In this document: piece by piece, positions 42,873 to 52,721 of the stretch | Layout of the letters: each line of letters starts with the position of its first letter | How positions within the stretch are numbered: the first letter of the stretch is position 1 | NCBI GenBank assembly: GCA_963772595.1 | Contig: CAVYXZ010000007.1 | Location: 1,674,001-1,738,000, forward strand | Source: CAVYXZ01 sp963772595 | Lineage (GTDB): Bacteria; Chloroflexota; Anaerolineae; Aggregatilineales; Phototrophicaceae | Reading direction: 5' to 3' | DNA: 64,000 bases | The notes under the pieces: model-generated | Database searches by the model: none | Seen by the model: only the letters and a program-made list of their open reading frames with translations | Told to the model about the DNA's origin: nothing | Position numbers and translations under genes: made by a program

Positions 42873-45800
42873 ATGACGACGACAACACAGGAACGGATAT
42901 TCACCAACCGGCGCTATCTGGATGCGATCGCCGATCATGTCGTCCTGTTCGACGGCGCGATGGGCACCAGCGTCCAGCGTACAACCTGACGGCGGAGGAT
43001 TACGGCGGCGAGCAGAACAACGGCTGCATCGACTATCTGGTCATCACCCGCCCGGACGTCATCGAGGAGGTTCACGCCTCCTTCCTGGCCGTCGGCAGCG
43101 AAGTGGTCGAGACCGATACCTTCCGCGCCAACCGCCTGACCCTGAGCGAATACGGCCTGGGCGAGCGCGTGCTCGAGATCAACCGGGCGGCGGCGCAGCT
43201 CGCGCGGCGCGTCTGCGACCGCTTCGAGGCCGAGACCGGCATTCCGCGCTTGGTCGCCGGGAGCATGGGGCCTTCCGGCAAGCTGCCCAGCGGCGACGAT
43301 CCCGACCTGAGCAACATCACCTTTGACGAACTGGCCGACGTCTTCTACGAGCAGGCGCAGGGTCTGGTCGAAGGCGGGGTCGATCTGCTGCTGCTGGAAA
43401 CCAGCCAGGACATTCTGGAGGTCAAGGCGGCGATCGTCGGCATCAACCGCTATTTCGCCGATTCGGGCCAGCGCGTGCCGCTTCAGGCGCAGATCACGCT
43501 GGATGTCACCGGCAAGATGCTCTTCGGCACGGACATTGACGCCGCGCATGACCACGCTGGAAGTGCTGCCCATCGACGTGCTGGGCATGAACTGCTCGAC
43601 CGGGCCGGAATACATGCGCGCGCCGATTGAGCATCTGGTCGAGCACAGCCCCCTGCCGATCTCGGTGCTGCCCAACGCCGGGCTGCCGATCAACGTGGAT
43701 GGCGAGGCCGTCTACCCGATGGAGCCGGACCCCTTCAGCGATATGGTCGCCGAGTTCGCCAAAATGGGTGTCAACGTCGTCGGCGGCTGCTGCGGGACCC
43801 GCCCGGAGCATCTGGCGAAGCTCTACCGCAAGGTACACGGCCACGACTACGCGCCCGCAGCCTGCGGAGAAACGCTCCGCCGACGCAGCGCCAGCCGGAA
43901 CATGAGGCCAAAGCCTCCAGCGGCATGACCGCCACGCGCATGGTGCAGAATCCCGGCCCGACCATGATCGGCGAGCGGGTCAACAGCCAGGGCAGCCGCA
44001 AGGTCAAGCGCCTGCTGCTGGAAGACGATTACGACAGCATCGTCGATATTGCCGTCGGCCAGGTCGAGCGCGGCGCGCACATGCTGGATGTCTGCGTGGC
44101 GCTGACCGAGCGCGACGACGAGAAGAACCAGATGGAGAAGCTGGTCAAGAAGCTGTCGATGGCGGTCGAAGTGCCGCTGATTATCGACACCACCGAAGCG
44201 GACGTCGCCGAAGCGGCGCTGTCGCTCTATCCGGGGCGCGGCATCATCAACGGCAACAACCTGGAAAATGGCCGCCAGCGCATTGACAGTATCCTGCCCA
44301 TTGCCAAAAAATACGGCGCGGGTGTGCTCTCCATGACCATTGACGAAGAGGGCATGGCCCACGAGCGCAACAAGAAGCTGGCAATCGCGCAGCGCATCAC
44401 ACAGATCGCGGTGGACGATTACGGCATGAAGCCGGAAGACCTGATCTTCGATACGCTCACCTTCCCGCTGACCACCGGCCAGGAAGAACTGCGCAACGAC
44501 GCGATCGAGACCATCGAGGGCATCCGCCTGATCAAGCAGCAGATTCCCGGCGTGACGACCGCGCTGGGCGTCAGCAACGTCAGCTTTGGCATCAGCCCGG
44601 CGGCACGCGGCGTGCTCAACAGCGTCTTTCTGTATCACGCGGTCAAGGCCGGCCTGGACATGGCGATTGTCAATCCGGCGCACATCACCCCCTACGCTGA
44701 GATTCCCGACGATCAGCGCAAGCTGGCCGAGGACCTGATCTACAACAGCGACGAGGATGCGCTGCCGCGTTTCATCCAGTACTTCGAGGAGAACGACGTC
44801 GCGCTGGCGGGCCAGGAGGTCGAGGACCCGACCGCCGATATGACGCAGCGAGGAAGCCCTGCACTGGCAGATCGTCCACCGCAAGAAAGAAGGCGTCGAA
44901 GCGCTGATCGACGACTGCCTGACGCGGCAGGACGCGGTCGGCGTACTGAACAACGTGCTGCTGCCCGCCATGAAAGAAGTGGGCGATAAGTTCGGCGCGG
45001 GCGAGTTGATCCTGCCCTTCGTGCTGCAAAGCGCCGAAGCGATGAAGAAATCGGTCGCCTATCTGGAGACCTTCATGGAGAAGGTCGAAGGCAGCAGCAA
45101 GGGCACGGTCGTGCTGGCGACGGTCTACGGCGACGTGCATGACATCGGCAAGAATCTGGTCAAGACCATCCTGAGCAACAACGGCTACACCGTGCATGAC
45201 CTGGGCAAGCAGGTTCCGGCCAACACGATTATCGACGCGGCGATCGAGCACAAAGCCGACGCCATCGGCCTGAGCGCGCTGCTGGTCAGCACCTCCAAGC
45301 AGATGCCGCTGATCGTCAACGAACTGGGCCGCCGTAAGCTGGACTTTCCGGTGCTGGTGGGCGGCGCGGCCATCAACCGGCGCTTCGGACGGCGCATCCT
45401 CTTCTTGGATGACAACGGCGAGCCTTACGGGCCGGGTGTCTTCTACTGCAAGGACGCCTTCGAGGGCCTGAGCGTGGTCAACAAGCTGACCGACGCCGCA
45501 GAACGCGCCGAATTCCTGGCGCAGGTGGTCGATGAGGCTTACGAGGAGAGCGGCAAGGCACGGCCTCAGAAAAAGCAGCGCAGCGCGCGCAGTCACAAGA
45601 CCGTGCAGCCCGCGCCGCAGACTCCCGACGCCGCCCTTCTGGGGGCCGAAGCTGATCGAATAGATGCCGCTGGAGATCGTCTTGCAGCACCTGCACAAGC
45701 CGGAACTGTACCGCCTCTCCTGGGGCGCGAAGAACACGCACGGCGAAGAATGGACGAAGCTCGAAGCCGAGTTCGAGGCGCGCCTGGAGCGCATGAGCCG

Positions 45801-46437
45801 GGCGGCCCTGCGTGAGAAAACACTGCGTCCGCAGGCGGTTTACGGTTATTTCCCGGCCAACAGCGACGGCGACGATCTGGTGATTTGGGACACCGCGCCC
45901 TTTGCCCATGCGAATGGCGCCGAACCGGAACGCCGCGAGATCGCCCGTTTCGCGTTCCCGCGCCAGCCGAACGGCGAGTTCCTGTGCATCAGCGATTACT
46001 TCGCGCCCATCGACAGCGGTCAGGTGGATACGGTCGCGCTGCAAATCGTCACGGTTGGCGAGGAAGCCTCGCAGAAGTTCGAGCAGTTGCAGAGCGCGGA
46101 CAACTACAGCGAAGCCTACTTCTTTCACGGGCTGGCGGTCCAGGCGGCGGAAGCCACCGCGACCTATGTGCATCAGCACATCGCGCGTGAGCTGGGCATC
46201 CCGACCGAGCAGGGCAAGCGCTACAGTTGGGGCTATCCGGCCTGCCCGGACCTGGAAGATCACCAGATCGTTATGCGGCTGCTGCCCCAGGCCAGCGAAC
46301 TCGGCCTGCAACTGACCGAGTCCTTCCAGTGGGTGCCGGAGCAGAGCACGGCGGCGATTGTGGTGCATCACCCCGACGCCAAGTACTACAGCGTCGGCAG
46401 CCTGGACCGCGCCGAGATGATTTTGGGCGAAGGGTAG
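42873..46437 (+). pseudogene. metH: Cobalamin-dependent methionine synthase MetH, multiply disrupted
   Basis: All four MetH domains can be read. Homocysteine/zinc domain: FDGAMGTSVQ, MNCSTGPEYM, GGCCGTRPEH. Pterin domain: MIGERVNSQGSRKVK, NGNNLENG. B12 domain with the His ligand in DVHDIGKNLVKT. SAM-activation domain: LAVQAAEATATYVHQ, YSWGYPACPD. Corrected length is about 1187 residues, normal for MetH. Interruptions: a missing base near 42979, an extra base near 43549, a shift in the linker near 43860-43900, extra bases near 44850 and 45630, and an in-frame TAG at about 45661 (LIE-stop-MPLEIV). It lies downstream of the SAM riboswitch. Either decayed or a poor-consensus region. Confidence 0.85.
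46383..46436 (+). repeat. 54-bp direct repeat, copy 1 (metH 3' end)
   Basis: The end of metH, encoding YYSVGSLD..EMILGEG. It matches 46993-47046 at 52 of 54 positions. Confidence 0.9.
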
Positions 46438-46465
46438 TGAGGGTGAGTCGCAATGCGATCAGGTC

Positions 46466-47047
46466 ATGAGTTTTTCATTGACTTTCTGGCCCGGCGCTTG
46501 GAAACAAGCGAGGGATGACAAGTCACCGCTTGTCGGTTGTACCGATGCGGAAATTGCTCAGATTAAGTCAAGTCAGGCGGTTGATCGCCTTCCAGCGCTT
46601 TATGTGGCCTTCATGTCACGCATGGGACGCGCTATGGGAGGGTTGGAACGGTGTCTGGGTTCGGAACTGCGTTATCCGTATATGCTCGAATTCAAGTCAC
46701 AAACGTTTCAACTGCTGCGCGACACTGATGTGCTGGTGTTGACCCACAATCAGAATGGCGATTGTGCCTTCTACTGCCGTGTGGATGAAGATGATCCGGT
46801 GGTGTATCACATCGGGTATTCGGAGGATCCAGGTGCCGCTCTGTACGAGTTAGCTACCGAAGACCAGGGACGCTTATCGTCCTGGTTGATTGATCTGGTC
46901 GAAGATGCCATTGCCGCGAGCGGTCGAGGCAATGCGGGCTGTAGGGACATGACACATCCTGTTCAGCGATTGGAGCGGCGCGCTGCTGATTGGTACTACA
47001 GCGTCGGCAGCCTGGACCACGTCGAGATGATTTTGGGCGAAGGGTAA
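46466..47047 (+). CDS. SUKH/SMI1-KNR4-like immunity-type protein with a metH-derived tail
   Basis: 193 residues. TDAEIAQIKSSQAVDRLPAL followed by YVAFMSRMG is the SUKH N-terminal pattern, and DVLVLTHNQNGDCAFYCR with VYHIGYSEDP matches its core strands. SUKH proteins commonly neutralise polymorphic or nuclease toxins. The last ~20 residues (YYSVGSLDHVEMILGEG) are a duplicate of the MetH C-terminus, so the gene was inserted and its 3' end fused with a copy of metH sequence. It is lower in GC than metH. No toxin gene is adjacent. Confidence 0.7.
   Translation: MSFSLTFWPGAWKQARDDKSPLVGCTDAEIAQIKSSQAVDRLPALYVAFMSRMGRAMGGLERCLGSELRYPYMLEFKSQTFQLLRDTDVLVLTHNQNGDCAFYCRVDEDDPVVYHIGYSEDPGAALYELATEDQGRLSSWLIDLVEDAIAASGRGNAGCRDMTHPVQRLERRAADWYYSVGSLDHVEMILGEG
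46993..47046 (+). repeat. 54-bp direct repeat, copy 2
   Basis: Second copy of the metH tail, ending the SUKH-like gene. The two differences from copy 1 are G/A and C/T. Spacing between copies is 610 bp. Confidence 0.9.
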
Positions 47048-47053
47048 TCTGAG

Positions 47054-47881
47054 TTGCCTGACAGCGATTACACACTTGACGAGTTGAAGAATCGGGCGCT
47101 AGAAACGCTGGACTACGATGCGGTGCGATCACTGCTGATTGTAGTCCAGCAACAGTTGAATGCTGTTGCCTTTGATCCATTTGATGCGGATTATATTGTC
47201 CGCAAGATCGTTGAGCGTGTGATCGAAAGTGAAGGGGTTGACAAATTCCAGTTGCTAAGCCTGCTTCTGGAAATCCCCATCTTTACCTATGAGTGTTTCG
47301 TTGTGGTAGACGCGCTCTGTTCCCTGGATGACAAGCGGGTAGTACCGCTATTTCGAACGTATCTTGGCACAGGGTCGTCCCTTGCACGAGAGGATATTGC
47401 TAACGGTGTCATCAAAGTAAAGTATCCTATTGTGACCCTTGCACTCCAGGATGAATTTGAGCTTGTGCGATACGTGACTGTGAAGCGGCTTAAGCCGGAT
47501 GAAACCATATTGGCACTGCGAGACGAATCGGAAAAGGTGCGCCTGGCAGCCACCAAAAAACTGGAGAAAGAAGAAAATCGTGACGGCTTGTTGCAGGCAT
47601 TAGCGGACGATGCGTCAAACGTTCGGCGCATTGCCGCCTGGTACATGGGCCGCAGACAGGTTGCGGAAGCTGTCGAACCCTTAATCAGATTGGTGCAGAC
47701 TGAGGATGATACGGAAACATTGCGTGCAGCAGTCTGGTCATTAGGCGTACTGCGAGACGCCAGAGCATTACCTTATCTGGAAACGTTGTGCAGCCATGAT
47801 AATCAGCTAATCAGTGATGCTGCCATTGATGCAATCAGCAAGTTCGGACGAGAAACAGTGTCTGGAGCTAACCATGACTGA
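47054..47881 (+). CDS. HEAT-repeat protein
   Basis: 275 residues from a TTG start at 47054 (no closer ATG). The second half is a run of HEAT-type helix pairs: ETILALRDESEKVRLAATKK, GLLQALADDASNVRRIAAW, LIRLVQTEDDTETLRAAVW, LETLCSHDNQLISDAAIDAI. It is a protein-protein scaffold with no enzymatic motif. It overlaps the Uma2-family gene by 8 bp. AT-richer than the surrounding core genes, consistent with the accessory block. Confidence 0.8.
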   Translation: MPDSDYTLDELKNRALETLDYDAVRSLLIVVQQQLNAVAFDPFDADYIVRKIVERVIESEGVDKFQLLSLLLEIPIFTYECFVVVDALCSLDDKRVVPLFRTYLGTGSSLAREDIANGVIKVKYPIVTLALQDEFELVRYVTVKRLKPDETILALRDESEKVRLAATKKLEKEENRDGLLQALADDASNVRRIAAWYMGRRQVAEAVEPLIRLVQTEDDTETLRAAVWSLGVLRDARALPYLETLCSHDNQLISDAAIDAISKFGRETVSGANHD

Positions 47882-48518
47882 TAAGCAGGAGTATTCAGAA
47901 ATAGCTTTGGCCTATAGCGGCAAGGTAGTGGCCCAGGATGTGAGCTATGAGGAGTTTCTGTCCGGCAGCTATGGCCGCCATGCCGAGTGGATATTTGGAG
48001 CCGTAATCGCCATGTCGCCTGTGAGCCTCAAGCATGTGCATCTGGTCGCCTTCTTACGCGCGCTGTTCCAGACCTATCTGGAACTGACCGGCGGCGGCGA
48101 GGTGCTGGACGACTCCTTCGTCATGCGGTCAGCCGAAGACCTACCCGGACGCCAGCCCGATCTTCAGGTGGTGCTGCCGGACCGGCTGCACTACCTGCAA
48201 GAGAACCAGATGGCGGGTCCGGCAAATCTGGTGGTCGAAGTCGTTTCGCCAGAGAGCGTGCAGCGCGACCGGGGCGAGAAGTTCCGCGAGTACGAACAGG
48301 GTGGCGTGCTGGAATACTGGATTCTCGACCCGATCCGCCGCGAGCCGCTGTTTTACCTGCGAGGTGACGACGGGCTGTTCCACAATCGACCGCCAGAAAA
48401 TGGCATCTATAGCTCAGCAGTCCTGGCTAAGCTGCAAGTGCCGGTGGAGATGCTCTGGCAGGACACGGTGCCGACGATGCACGAAATTCTGCAAATGGTC
48501 GAGGCGATGCTGCGATGA
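47874..48518 (+). CDS. Uma2-family (DUF820) PD-(D/E)XK nuclease-like protein
   Basis: 214 residues. YEEFLSGSYGRHAEWIFGAV, the central PGRQPDLQVVLPDRL (nuclease Asp) and ANLVVEVVSPESVQRDRG with REYEQGGVLEYWILDP are the established Uma2 motifs; the E-V-x-S and later Lys-like positions form the restriction-endonuclease-type site. These genes are highly expanded in Chloroflexota and cyanobacteria and their role is unsettled. The start at 47874 follows the overlap with the HEAT gene. It overlaps the next gene by ATGA. Confidence 0.88.
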   Translation: MTDKQEYSEIALAYSGKVVAQDVSYEEFLSGSYGRHAEWIFGAVIAMSPVSLKHVHLVAFLRALFQTYLELTGGGEVLDDSFVMRSAEDLPGRQPDLQVVLPDRLHYLQENQMAGPANLVVEVVSPESVQRDRGEKFREYEQGGVLEYWILDPIRREPLFYLRGDDGLFHNRPPENGIYSSAVLAKLQVPVEMLWQDTVPTMHEILQMVEAMLR

Positions 48519-48820
48519 AGCCCTACGTCGTCCTGCGCGATCCCGGTTCGGCCTGGGTGCCGGGTCTGCCGACGCGCGAACAGCCGCTGTGGGATGAGCA
48601 CGCGGCCTTCATGGACGCTCTCTTCGACGCGGGGCGGATCATGCTGGGCGGCCCCTTCAGCGATTGGAGCGGCGCGCTGGTGATCTTCTACGCCGAGGAT
48701 GAGGCCGCAGCGCAGGCCATGTTCGCCGACGATCCCTGGACGCTGCACGACATACTGAAGCCGGGCCAGCCGAAGGCATGGACGATCTTTCTGGATTCGC
48801 GGGCACAACAGCCATCATGA
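48515..48820 (+). CDS. YciI-like protein
   Basis: 101 residues of the YCII fold (dimeric alpha-beta barrel-like): LWDEHAAFMDALFDAG, MLGGPFSDWSGALVIF, AQAMFADDPW, with the conserved His and Asp of the family. Function is generally unknown, perhaps a small-molecule enzyme. ATGA overlaps on both sides tie it to the adenosine deaminase gene. Confidence 0.82.
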   Translation: MKPYVVLRDPGSAWVPGLPTREQPLWDEHAAFMDALFDAGRIMLGGPFSDWSGALVIFYAEDEAAAQAMFADDPWTLHDILKPGQPKAWTIFLDSRAQQPS

Positions 48821-49860
48821 GCCTGCGCGACTTCATCACCGCCATGCCCAAGGTGGAACTGCACGTTCACCTGGAGGGCGCGACCCGGCCTGAGACTCTG
48901 CTCAAGCTGGCGCAGCGGCATGGCATCACCCTGCCTGCTGACACGGTCGAGGGCATCCGGGCGTGGTACCGCTTCAGCGATTTCTCGCACTTTATCGCGA
49001 TCTACTTGCAGATCTCGGAATGTATCCGCGAGCCGGAAGACATCGAAGTGCTGACGCGCGAGTTCCTGCAAGGACAGGCGGATCAGAATATCCGCTACAG
49101 TGAAGTGACCTACACGCCCTTCACCCATTTCAAGCATAAGGGCCTGCCCTTTGAGGATCAGTTGGCCGCCATCAACCGGGCGCGCGCCTGGGCGGAGGCC
49201 GAACTGGGCGTGACGATGAACCTGGTGCTGGATGTGCCGCGCGATGTGGACCCGGCCTATGGGCTGATGACGGCGGACTGGGTCATCGACAACATCGGCA
49301 ACGGCGTAGTCGCGCTGGGCCTGGGCGGCATGGAGCAGGGCTTCCCACCGGAGCGATTTGCCGAGGCTTTCCAGCGGGCGCTTGAGGCCGGGGTACCCTG
49401 CGTGCCCCATGCGGGCGAGACGGTCGGGCCGGAGAGCATCTGGAGCGCACTGCACGTTGCCAAAGCCAATCGCATCGGGCACGGCGTGCGCTGCATGGAG
49501 GACCCGGCGCTGGTGGATTTGCTGCGCGAGCGGCAGATTCCGCTGGAGGTCTGCCCGACCAGCAACATCTGCCTGGGCGTTTTTGAGCGCTTTGAGGACC
49601 ATCCCCTGCCCCGGATGCTGGAGGCGGGCCTCTACGTCACACTGAACTCAGACGATCCGCCCATGTTCAACACCAGCCTGACCGAGGAGTTTATCCACGC
49701 CAGCGAGACCTTCGGCTTCGATGTCGGCACAATAGAGCAGTTCACGTTTAACGCCCTGCGCGCTTCGCTGCTGCCCCACAGTACGCGCGCGCAGATGGAA
49801 CGCCAGTTTATGCAGGACTTTGGCCGCTTGCGCCAGCAGCTTCTGCATCAAGGAGTATAG
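48817..49860 (+). CDS. add: Adenosine deaminase
   Basis: Adenosine + H2O to inosine + NH3. 347 residues with zinc ligands His16/His18 in ELHVHLEGA, His in VPHAGETVGPES (also the catalytic Glu), base-binding HGVRC, and the Asp pair SDDPPMF. It removes adenosine released when SAH is hydrolysed, which drives that reaction forward and fits the methionine/SAM-cycle neighbours. It starts inside the stop overlap of the YciI-like gene and ends 4 bp before the homocysteine methyltransferase gene. Confidence 0.93.
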   Translation: MSLRDFITAMPKVELHVHLEGATRPETLLKLAQRHGITLPADTVEGIRAWYRFSDFSHFIAIYLQISECIREPEDIEVLTREFLQGQADQNIRYSEVTYTPFTHFKHKGLPFEDQLAAINRARAWAEAELGVTMNLVLDVPRDVDPAYGLMTADWVIDNIGNGVVALGLGGMEQGFPPERFAEAFQRALEAGVPCVPHAGETVGPESIWSALHVAKANRIGHGVRCMEDPALVDLLRERQIPLEVCPTSNICLGVFERFEDHPLPRMLEAGLYVTLNSDDPPMFNTSLTEEFIHASETFGFDVGTIEQFTFNALRASLLPHSTRAQMERQFMQDFGRLRQQLLHQGV

Positions 49861-49864
49861 GACT

Positions 49865-51724
49865 ATGGCACACAAGATGCCCTTTGCCCAACGTCTGCAA
49901 GAGGATCAGCCGATCCTGGCCGACGGCGCGATGGGGACCATGCTGCACCAGCACGGCATCCCGATGGACAGCTGCTTCGACGAGTTGAACCTCAGCAAGC
50001 CGCAGCTGGTCGCCGAAATCCACCGGGCCTTTATCGAAGCCGGGTCCAACCTGATTGAGACCAATACCTTCGGCGCGAACCGTTTCAAGCTGACCGAACA
50101 CGGCTTTGAGAACGAACTGGTCGAGATCAATCAGGCCGGGGTGAAGCTGGCCCGCGATGTAATCGACGCCAGCGGGCACGAGGATGTCTATATCGCCGGG
50201 TCGATGGGGCCGCTGGGTCTGCGCCTGAAGCCTTATGGCCGCCTGAGCGAGGAAGAAGCCCAGGCCACCTTCAAAGAGCAGGCCAGTGCCCTGATTGGGG
50301 CCGGAGTCGATGCCATCGTGCTGGAGACCTTCACCGATCTCTCGGAACTCATCGCCGCGCTGCACGGCGTGCGCGAGGCCGACAGCGAGATCTCGGTGAT
50401 CTGCCAGGCGACTTTTGCGCCCGATGACCGTACCCTGCTGGGCCAACTGCCGGGGCATGTAGCCCGCGAATTGCAAAAAGCTGGGGCGACCATCATCGGC
50501 GTCAATTGCAGCACCGGGCCAGCCCAGCTCGCGCGTTTGCTGCCCGCTATGCATACCTGCGCGCCAGACCTGCGCTACTCGGTGATGCCCAACGCGGGTT
50601 ACCCGGAAAACGTCGGCGGGCGCATGATGTACCCGGCGACCGAGGATTATTTCGCCGATTACGCCGTCACATTTAAGGCGATGGGCGCCAATATCATCGG
50701 CGGCTGCTGCGGCACGCGGCCCGAACACATCGCCGCCATGCGCGCCGCCCTGGACGATCCGACACGTCCCATGCCGCAGATTCACATGCACGAGCACACA
50801 CACGAAGAGGCGCTGGACCTGCCAGCCAGTTCAACCGAACTGGCGAACATGCTGCACCGGGGCGATTTCGTCACCAGCGTCGAGATCAAGCCGCCGCGCA
50901 GCCACACGCCGCAGAAGCTGCTGGCCGCCGCTCAACTGCTGCAATCCGCCGGGGCCAACGTCATCAACGTGGCCGACAGCCCCACCGCCCGGATGCGCAT
51001 GAGTCCCTGGGCCATCTGCCACCTGATGCAGTCGCAGTTGGGCCTGGAGACGGTGCTGCACTTCCCCACGCGCGGGCGCAATCTGCTGCGTATCCAGGGC
51101 GATTTGCTGGCGGCGCATACGCTGGGCCTGCGCAACCTCTTCGTCGTCATGGGCGACCCGACTCACATTGGCGATTACCCGGAGGCGATGGACAGCTACG
51201 ACGTCGCGCCATCGGGCCTGATTAAGCTCATCAAGCAGGGCCTCAACAGCGGTGTGGACCAGGCCGGGCAGTCCATCGGCCAGCCGACCAGCTTCAACGT
51301 CGGCTGCGCGCTGAATATGTCCGCCACGAACCTGGACCGCGAGATCCGCATCTTGCAGAAAAAGCTGGAGGGTGGGGCCGATTTCGCGCTCAGCCAGGCC
51401 GTCTTCGAACCGGAACGGATCGAAATCTTCCACCAGCGCTACGAAGCCATCACGGGCGAGCCGTTCACGCTGCCGGTGCTGATGGGCGTCATCCCGCTCT
51501 ACAGCATCAAGCACGCCTCGTATCTGCATAACGAAGTGCCGGGCATTCAGATCCCTGACGCCATCTTCCAGCGGCTGGAAGCATCGGAGAATCAGGCAGC
51601 GGCGGGAGTCGTGATCGCCTCGGAACTGTTCAAGCAGGTGAAAAGCATGGTGCAGGGCGCGTACATCATCCCGGCCTTCGGGCGCTATGATCTGGCAGCG
51701 GAGGTTATCGACGCTATCGCCTGA
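49865..51724 (+). CDS. Homocysteine S-methyltransferase / methylenetetrahydrofolate reductase fusion
   Basis: 619 residues. N-terminal homocysteine-methyltransferase barrel: LADGAMGTMLHQHGIP, VNCSTGPAQL (zinc Cys) and GGCCGTRPEH (two zinc Cys). The C-terminal half is a flavin-dependent MTHFR barrel: FVTSVEIKPPRSHTP, NVADSPTARMRMSP, VLHFPTRGRN, FNVGCALNMSA, FALSQAVFEPE. It couples methylene-THF reduction to methionine synthesis. AGGAG precedes the ATG. It is intact, unlike the separate metH upstream, so it could carry homocysteine remethylation alone. Confidence 0.92.
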   Translation: MAHKMPFAQRLQEDQPILADGAMGTMLHQHGIPMDSCFDELNLSKPQLVAEIHRAFIEAGSNLIETNTFGANRFKLTEHGFENELVEINQAGVKLARDVIDASGHEDVYIAGSMGPLGLRLKPYGRLSEEEAQATFKEQASALIGAGVDAIVLETFTDLSELIAALHGVREADSEISVICQATFAPDDRTLLGQLPGHVARELQKAGATIIGVNCSTGPAQLARLLPAMHTCAPDLRYSVMPNAGYPENVGGRMMYPATEDYFADYAVTFKAMGANIIGGCCGTRPEHIAAMRAALDDPTRPMPQIHMHEHTHEEALDLPASSTELANMLHRGDFVTSVEIKPPRSHTPQKLLAAAQLLQSAGANVINVADSPTARMRMSPWAICHLMQSQLGLETVLHFPTRGRNLLRIQGDLLAAHTLGLRNLFVVMGDPTHIGDYPEAMDSYDVAPSGLIKLIKQGLNSGVDQAGQSIGQPTSFNVGCALNMSATNLDREIRILQKKLEGGADFALSQAVFEPERIEIFHQRYEAITGEPFTLPVLMGVIPLYSIKHASYLHNEVPGIQIPDAIFQRLEASENQAAAGVVIASELFKQVKSMVQGAYIIPAFGRYDLAAEVIDAIA

Positions 51725-51768
51725 AACACCCCGACTTGTACCGAAGCTATAAAGGTTTCCGGCCTTAA

Positions 51769-51797
51769 TAGACAAATTCGTGCGTTTATGCTACGCT
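51769..51797 (+). promoter_or_regulatory. Promoter for the PP2C phosphatase gene
   Basis: TAGACA (51769-51774), 17 bp, TACGCT (51792-51797). Confidence 0.55.
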
Positions 51798-51860
51798 CAC
51801 ATGGCAAGGGACTTGCACCACTGGCGGTGTCATGGTCGAGGGGGGTCAGGAGGTCATTAC

Positions 51861-52598
51861 ATGTCCGACGACGCCAGTCATCCATACGGACAGCACACCG
51901 ATACCGGTATGCTGCGCGGCATAAACGAAGATTCGGTTTTGTCGCAGAGTTTACCGTCACCTGACGGCGGCCATGCTGTGGGCCTGTTTATCGTGGCCGA
52001 TGGATTGGGCGGCCACGCCGACGGCGAGAAAGCATCAAAATTAGCCATTGAAACGGTGTCGTCGTTGGTCGCCCAGAATCTGGGCGCGATGACGCACGCC
52101 GAAGTTTTGCAAGTAGCTATTGAAAATGCCAATGATCTTTTGCTTGAAGAACTTCCCGGCAGCGGCACCGCCATCACCGTCGTCTTGATTGAGGGCTATA
52201 CGGCGCACATCGCCCACGTCGGCGATACCCGCGCGTATCTGGTCACGCCCGATGGCCTGCACCAACTGACCGTCGATCATACGCTGGTCCAGAAGATGAT
52301 CGAAGCCGGACAGATGACGCCGGAGCAGGCCGATACAAGCCCGATTGAGCATGTGCTCTATCAGGCGGTGGGGGTCGAGCAGGAGATTCGCGTCGATACC
52401 TGGGTCTATGACCTGCCGCCTGGCTCACGCCTGCTGATGTGCAGCGATGGCCTGTGGAAACTGGTCAACGGCGAGAAGCTCCAGGAGATCATTCTGCGCG
52501 ATGAAAACCCGCAGGAGGCCTGCGACAAACTGGTGGCGCTGGCGAATTACCTCGGCGGGACGGATAACATCACCGCCATTGTCGTCAGCCTGGAATAA
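51861..52598 (+). CDS. PP2C-type protein phosphatase
   Basis: 245 residues from the ATG at 51861, with AGGAGGT at ideal spacing. Metal-dependent Ser/Thr phosphatase motifs in order: DTGMLRGINEDS, VADGLGGHADGEKAS, SGTAITVVLI with IAHVGDTRAYL, LLMCSDGLW and GGTDNITAIVV. Soluble. No partner kinase gene in the window. Usually opposes Ser/Thr kinases of the PknB type. Confidence 0.93.
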   Translation: MSDDASHPYGQHTDTGMLRGINEDSVLSQSLPSPDGGHAVGLFIVADGLGGHADGEKASKLAIETVSSLVAQNLGAMTHAEVLQVAIENANDLLLEELPGSGTAITVVLIEGYTAHIAHVGDTRAYLVTPDGLHQLTVDHTLVQKMIEAGQMTPEQADTSPIEHVLYQAVGVEQEIRVDTWVYDLPPGSRLLMCSDGLWKLVNGEKLQEIILRDENPQEACDKLVALANYLGGTDNITAIVVSLE

Positions 52599-52721
52599 GT
52601 CTCCATCTATCGCGCATCCAGCGCACAAAAACACCTGTGGATCTGAACATCTATAGCCTTTTCCGGGTGAGCGTGGCATACTCTAACCTGTGGATTGAAG
52701 CACCTACGGAGAGGAACCCTG

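Noticed and set aside
46383..47046. Insertion sequence bounded by direct repeats
   Set aside because: No transposase or terminal inverted repeats; 54 bp is too long for a transposition target duplication, and it codes for the metH end.
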